A DNA stretch of 6,729 nt from Pseudolysobacter sp. (GTDB taxonomy: Bacteria; Pseudomonadota; Gammaproteobacteria; Xanthomonadales; Rhodanobacteraceae). A model generated the notes under the pieces. That model saw only the letters and a program-made list of their open reading frames with translations. It ran no database searches and was not told the DNA's origin. Where the stretch lies: assembly GCA_025351985.1 (NCBI GenBank), contig JANXUW010000020.1:1-6729 (forward strand), written 5' to 3'. This document shows positions 5,490 through 6,729 of the stretch, piece by piece. The position numbers and the translations under genes were made by a program. Numbering within the stretch: the first letter of the stretch is position 1; the number at the start of each line of letters is the position of its first letter.

Positions 5490-6729
5490 ATGAGCACACC
5501 TGATCTTTCCAAAGTGCGCGTGCTGCTGGGCGTCTCCGGCGGCATCGCGGCATACAAGGCCGCCGAACTCGTGCGGCGTCTCGGCGATGCCGGCGCCGAA
5601 GTGCGCGTGGTGCTGACGGCCGGCGCCGCACATTTTGTCACGCCGCTCACCTTCCAGGCATTGTGCGGACAACCGGTACGCAGTGGTTTGTGGGATGAGG
5701 CGGCAGACGACTCCAGGGATGGAGGAGGTAGAGCCGGGTCGGGAACAGCGGCCGGGTCCGCGATGGGACACATTGAACTCGCGCGCTGGGCCGAACACAT
5801 CCTGATCGCGCCGGCGACTGCGAATATTCTCGCGCGACTTGCGCACGGTCTGGCCGATGATTTGCTGACCACGTTGTGCCTGGCGAGTGCGGCACCGCTG
5901 GCGGTGGCGCCGTCGATGAATCAGCAGATGTGGGCACACGCCGCAACACAGGCGAACATCATCACCTTGCGCCAGCGCGGTGTACATTTTCTCGGTCCCG
6001 ATTCCGGCGATCAGGCCTGCGGCGATATCGGCACCGGACGCCTGCTCGAACCCGATGACATCGTCGCCGGTTTGATCGCCTTGCGCGGGCCGCGTCCGCT
6101 CGCCGGCAAACGCGTGCTGGTAAGCGCCGGGCCGACTTACGAAGATATCGATCCGGTACGTTTTGTCGGCAATCGCAGTTCCGGCCGCATGGGATTTGCG
6201 GTGGCGCGCGCCGCGGCCGAACAAGGTGCGGAAGTGACCTTGATCGCCGGGCCGGTGGCGCTCGATACGCCGCTCGGGGTGATGCGCGTGGATGTGCGCA
6301 GCGCGGAACAAATGCGCAGCGCCGTGCTGCAGCATGCTACCGTCAACGAGATTTTCATTTCCGCCGCGGCGGTTGGCGATTACCGCCCGCAAAGTATCGC
6401 GCCACACAAGCTCAAGAAAACCGGGCAAGGTCTGGCGCTCGCGCTGACCGAAAATCCGGACATTCTGGCCGAGGTCGCGGCGCTGCCGGAGCATCCGTTT
6501 CTGGTCGGATTCGCCGCCGAAACCGAGTCGGTCGAGGAATACGCGCGCGCCAAACTTCTGCGCAAGAATCTCGACATGATCGCGGCAAATTGCGTCGGCA
6601 ACGGTTGCGGTTTCGAAGCCGAAGACAATCAGCTCAATATAATCTGGCGCGAAGGCAGCGAATGCTTGCCGCGTGCGTCGAAGCTGGTGCTTGCACATCA
6701 ATTGCTGGCGCGCGTGCTGGAGCGTTATC
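5490..6729 (+). CDS. coaBC: Bifunctional PPC synthetase/decarboxylase CoaBC, C-terminus cut
   Basis: This cytoplasmic enzyme performs two steps of coenzyme A synthesis: CTP-dependent joining of 4'-phosphopantothenate and cysteine (CoaB), then FMN-dependent decarboxylation to 4'-phosphopantetheine (CoaC). The 413 visible residues stay open to the window edge. By comparison with E. coli (406 residues) only a short tail is missing. The CoaC part holds GVSGGIAAYKAAELVRRL (14-31), the active-site His94 in AMGHIELARW, Asn144 in PSMNQQMW and Cys177 in QACGDIGTGR. The CoaB part begins about residue 207 (RVLVSAGPTYEDIDPVRFV), with Asn228 in GNRSSGRMGF, AAAVGDYRP (292-300) and the lysine motif HKLKK (306-310). 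E. coli equivalents are His75, Asn125, Cys158, Asn210 and Lys289. The Shine-Dalgarno before ATG 5490 is weak. Residues about 73-88 form an insertion absent from the E. coli protein. Divergent from radC, as in E. coli. Confidence 0.96.
   Translation, partial: MSTPDLSKVRVLLGVSGGIAAYKAAELVRRLGDAGAEVRVVLTAGAAHFVTPLTFQALCGQPVRSGLWDEAADDSRDGGGRAGSGTAAGSAMGHIELARWAEHILIAPATANILARLAHGLADDLLTTLCLASAAPLAVAPSMNQQMWAHAATQANIITLRQRGVHFLGPDSGDQACGDIGTGRLLEPDDIVAGLIALRGPRPLAGKRVLVSAGPTYEDIDPVRFVGNRSSGRMGFAVARAAAEQGAEVTLIAGPVALDTPLGVMRVDVRSAEQMRSAVLQHATVNEIFISAAAVGDYRPQSIAPHKLKKTGQGLALALTENPDILAEVAALPEHPFLVGFAAETESVEEYARAKLLRKNLDMIAANCVGNGCGFEAEDNQLNIIWREGSECLPRASKLVLAHQLLARVLERY
5706..5753 (+). repeat. In-frame repeat-like insertion inside coaBC
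   Basis: Compared with the E. coli protein, CoaBC here has 16 extra residues (about 73-88, Gly/Arg/Ser/Ala-rich, starting D-D-S-R-D-G-G-G) just before the AMGHIEL active-site segment. The DNA holds a perfect hairpin CTCCA-GGGA-TGGAG (5711-5724) and the direct repeat GCCGGGTC (5733-5740 and 5751-5758, 18 bases apart, so in frame). This looks like a small palindromic repeat accepted as a flexible surface loop. The insertion is seen by comparison with a remembered E. coli sequence; its origin as a dispersed repeat is inference. Confidence 0.55.

Noticed and set aside
5373..6701. A 442-codon minus-strand open frame opposite coaBC
   Set aside because: It lies antisense to the well-supported coaBC frame, its product shows no recognisable motif and is Arg/His/Ala-rich, as expected for the shadow of a GC-rich gene.

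Overview
The window is GC-rich bacterial chromosome carrying housekeeping genes, with no sign of a plasmid or phage. Gene content and order point to a gammaproteobacterium, most likely of the Xanthomonadales (Lysobacterales). The reasons are radC divergent from coaBC (an arrangement also known from E. coli), argS directly coupled to an FtsN-like SPOR-domain gene, RadC and ArgRS sequences that look typical of that order, and hairpin-rich intergenic repeats. This placement is inference from remembered family features; no search was run.

Layout from left to right. (1) Positions 1-53 hold the first 17 codons of a minus-strand histidine phosphatase of SixA type. (2) Positions 54-682 contain no convincing gene. 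They include a 221-bp MITE-like element (410-630) bounded by 19-bp terminal inverted repeats that match at 18 positions. (3) Positions 683-1381 encode an FtsN-like SPOR-domain membrane protein, and 1381-3066 encode arginyl-tRNA synthetase. Both are on the minus strand, and argS stop and SPOR start overlap by one base (TAATG). (4) Positions 3067-3433 are an unusually long gap with a candidate argS -10 box, a palindrome and several hairpins. (5) Positions 3434-4513 encode an uncharacterised HD-superfamily metal-dependent phosphohydrolase, and 4616-5290 encode RadC. (6) A divergent spacer of about 200 bp with a perfect 7-bp palindrome leads to coaBC on the plus strand (5490 to the window end), which lacks only its last few codons.

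The genes serve separate core functions: translation (argS), cell-envelope or division (SPOR protein), coenzyme A synthesis (coaBC), a conserved JAB/MPN protein (radC), and two phosphohydrolases of unknown substrate. No new multi-gene system is visible. The points most worth following are an in-frame insertion of about 16 residues in CoaBC, close to its active-site histidine and carrying repeat-like DNA, the MITE-like element, and the HD protein between radC and argS.
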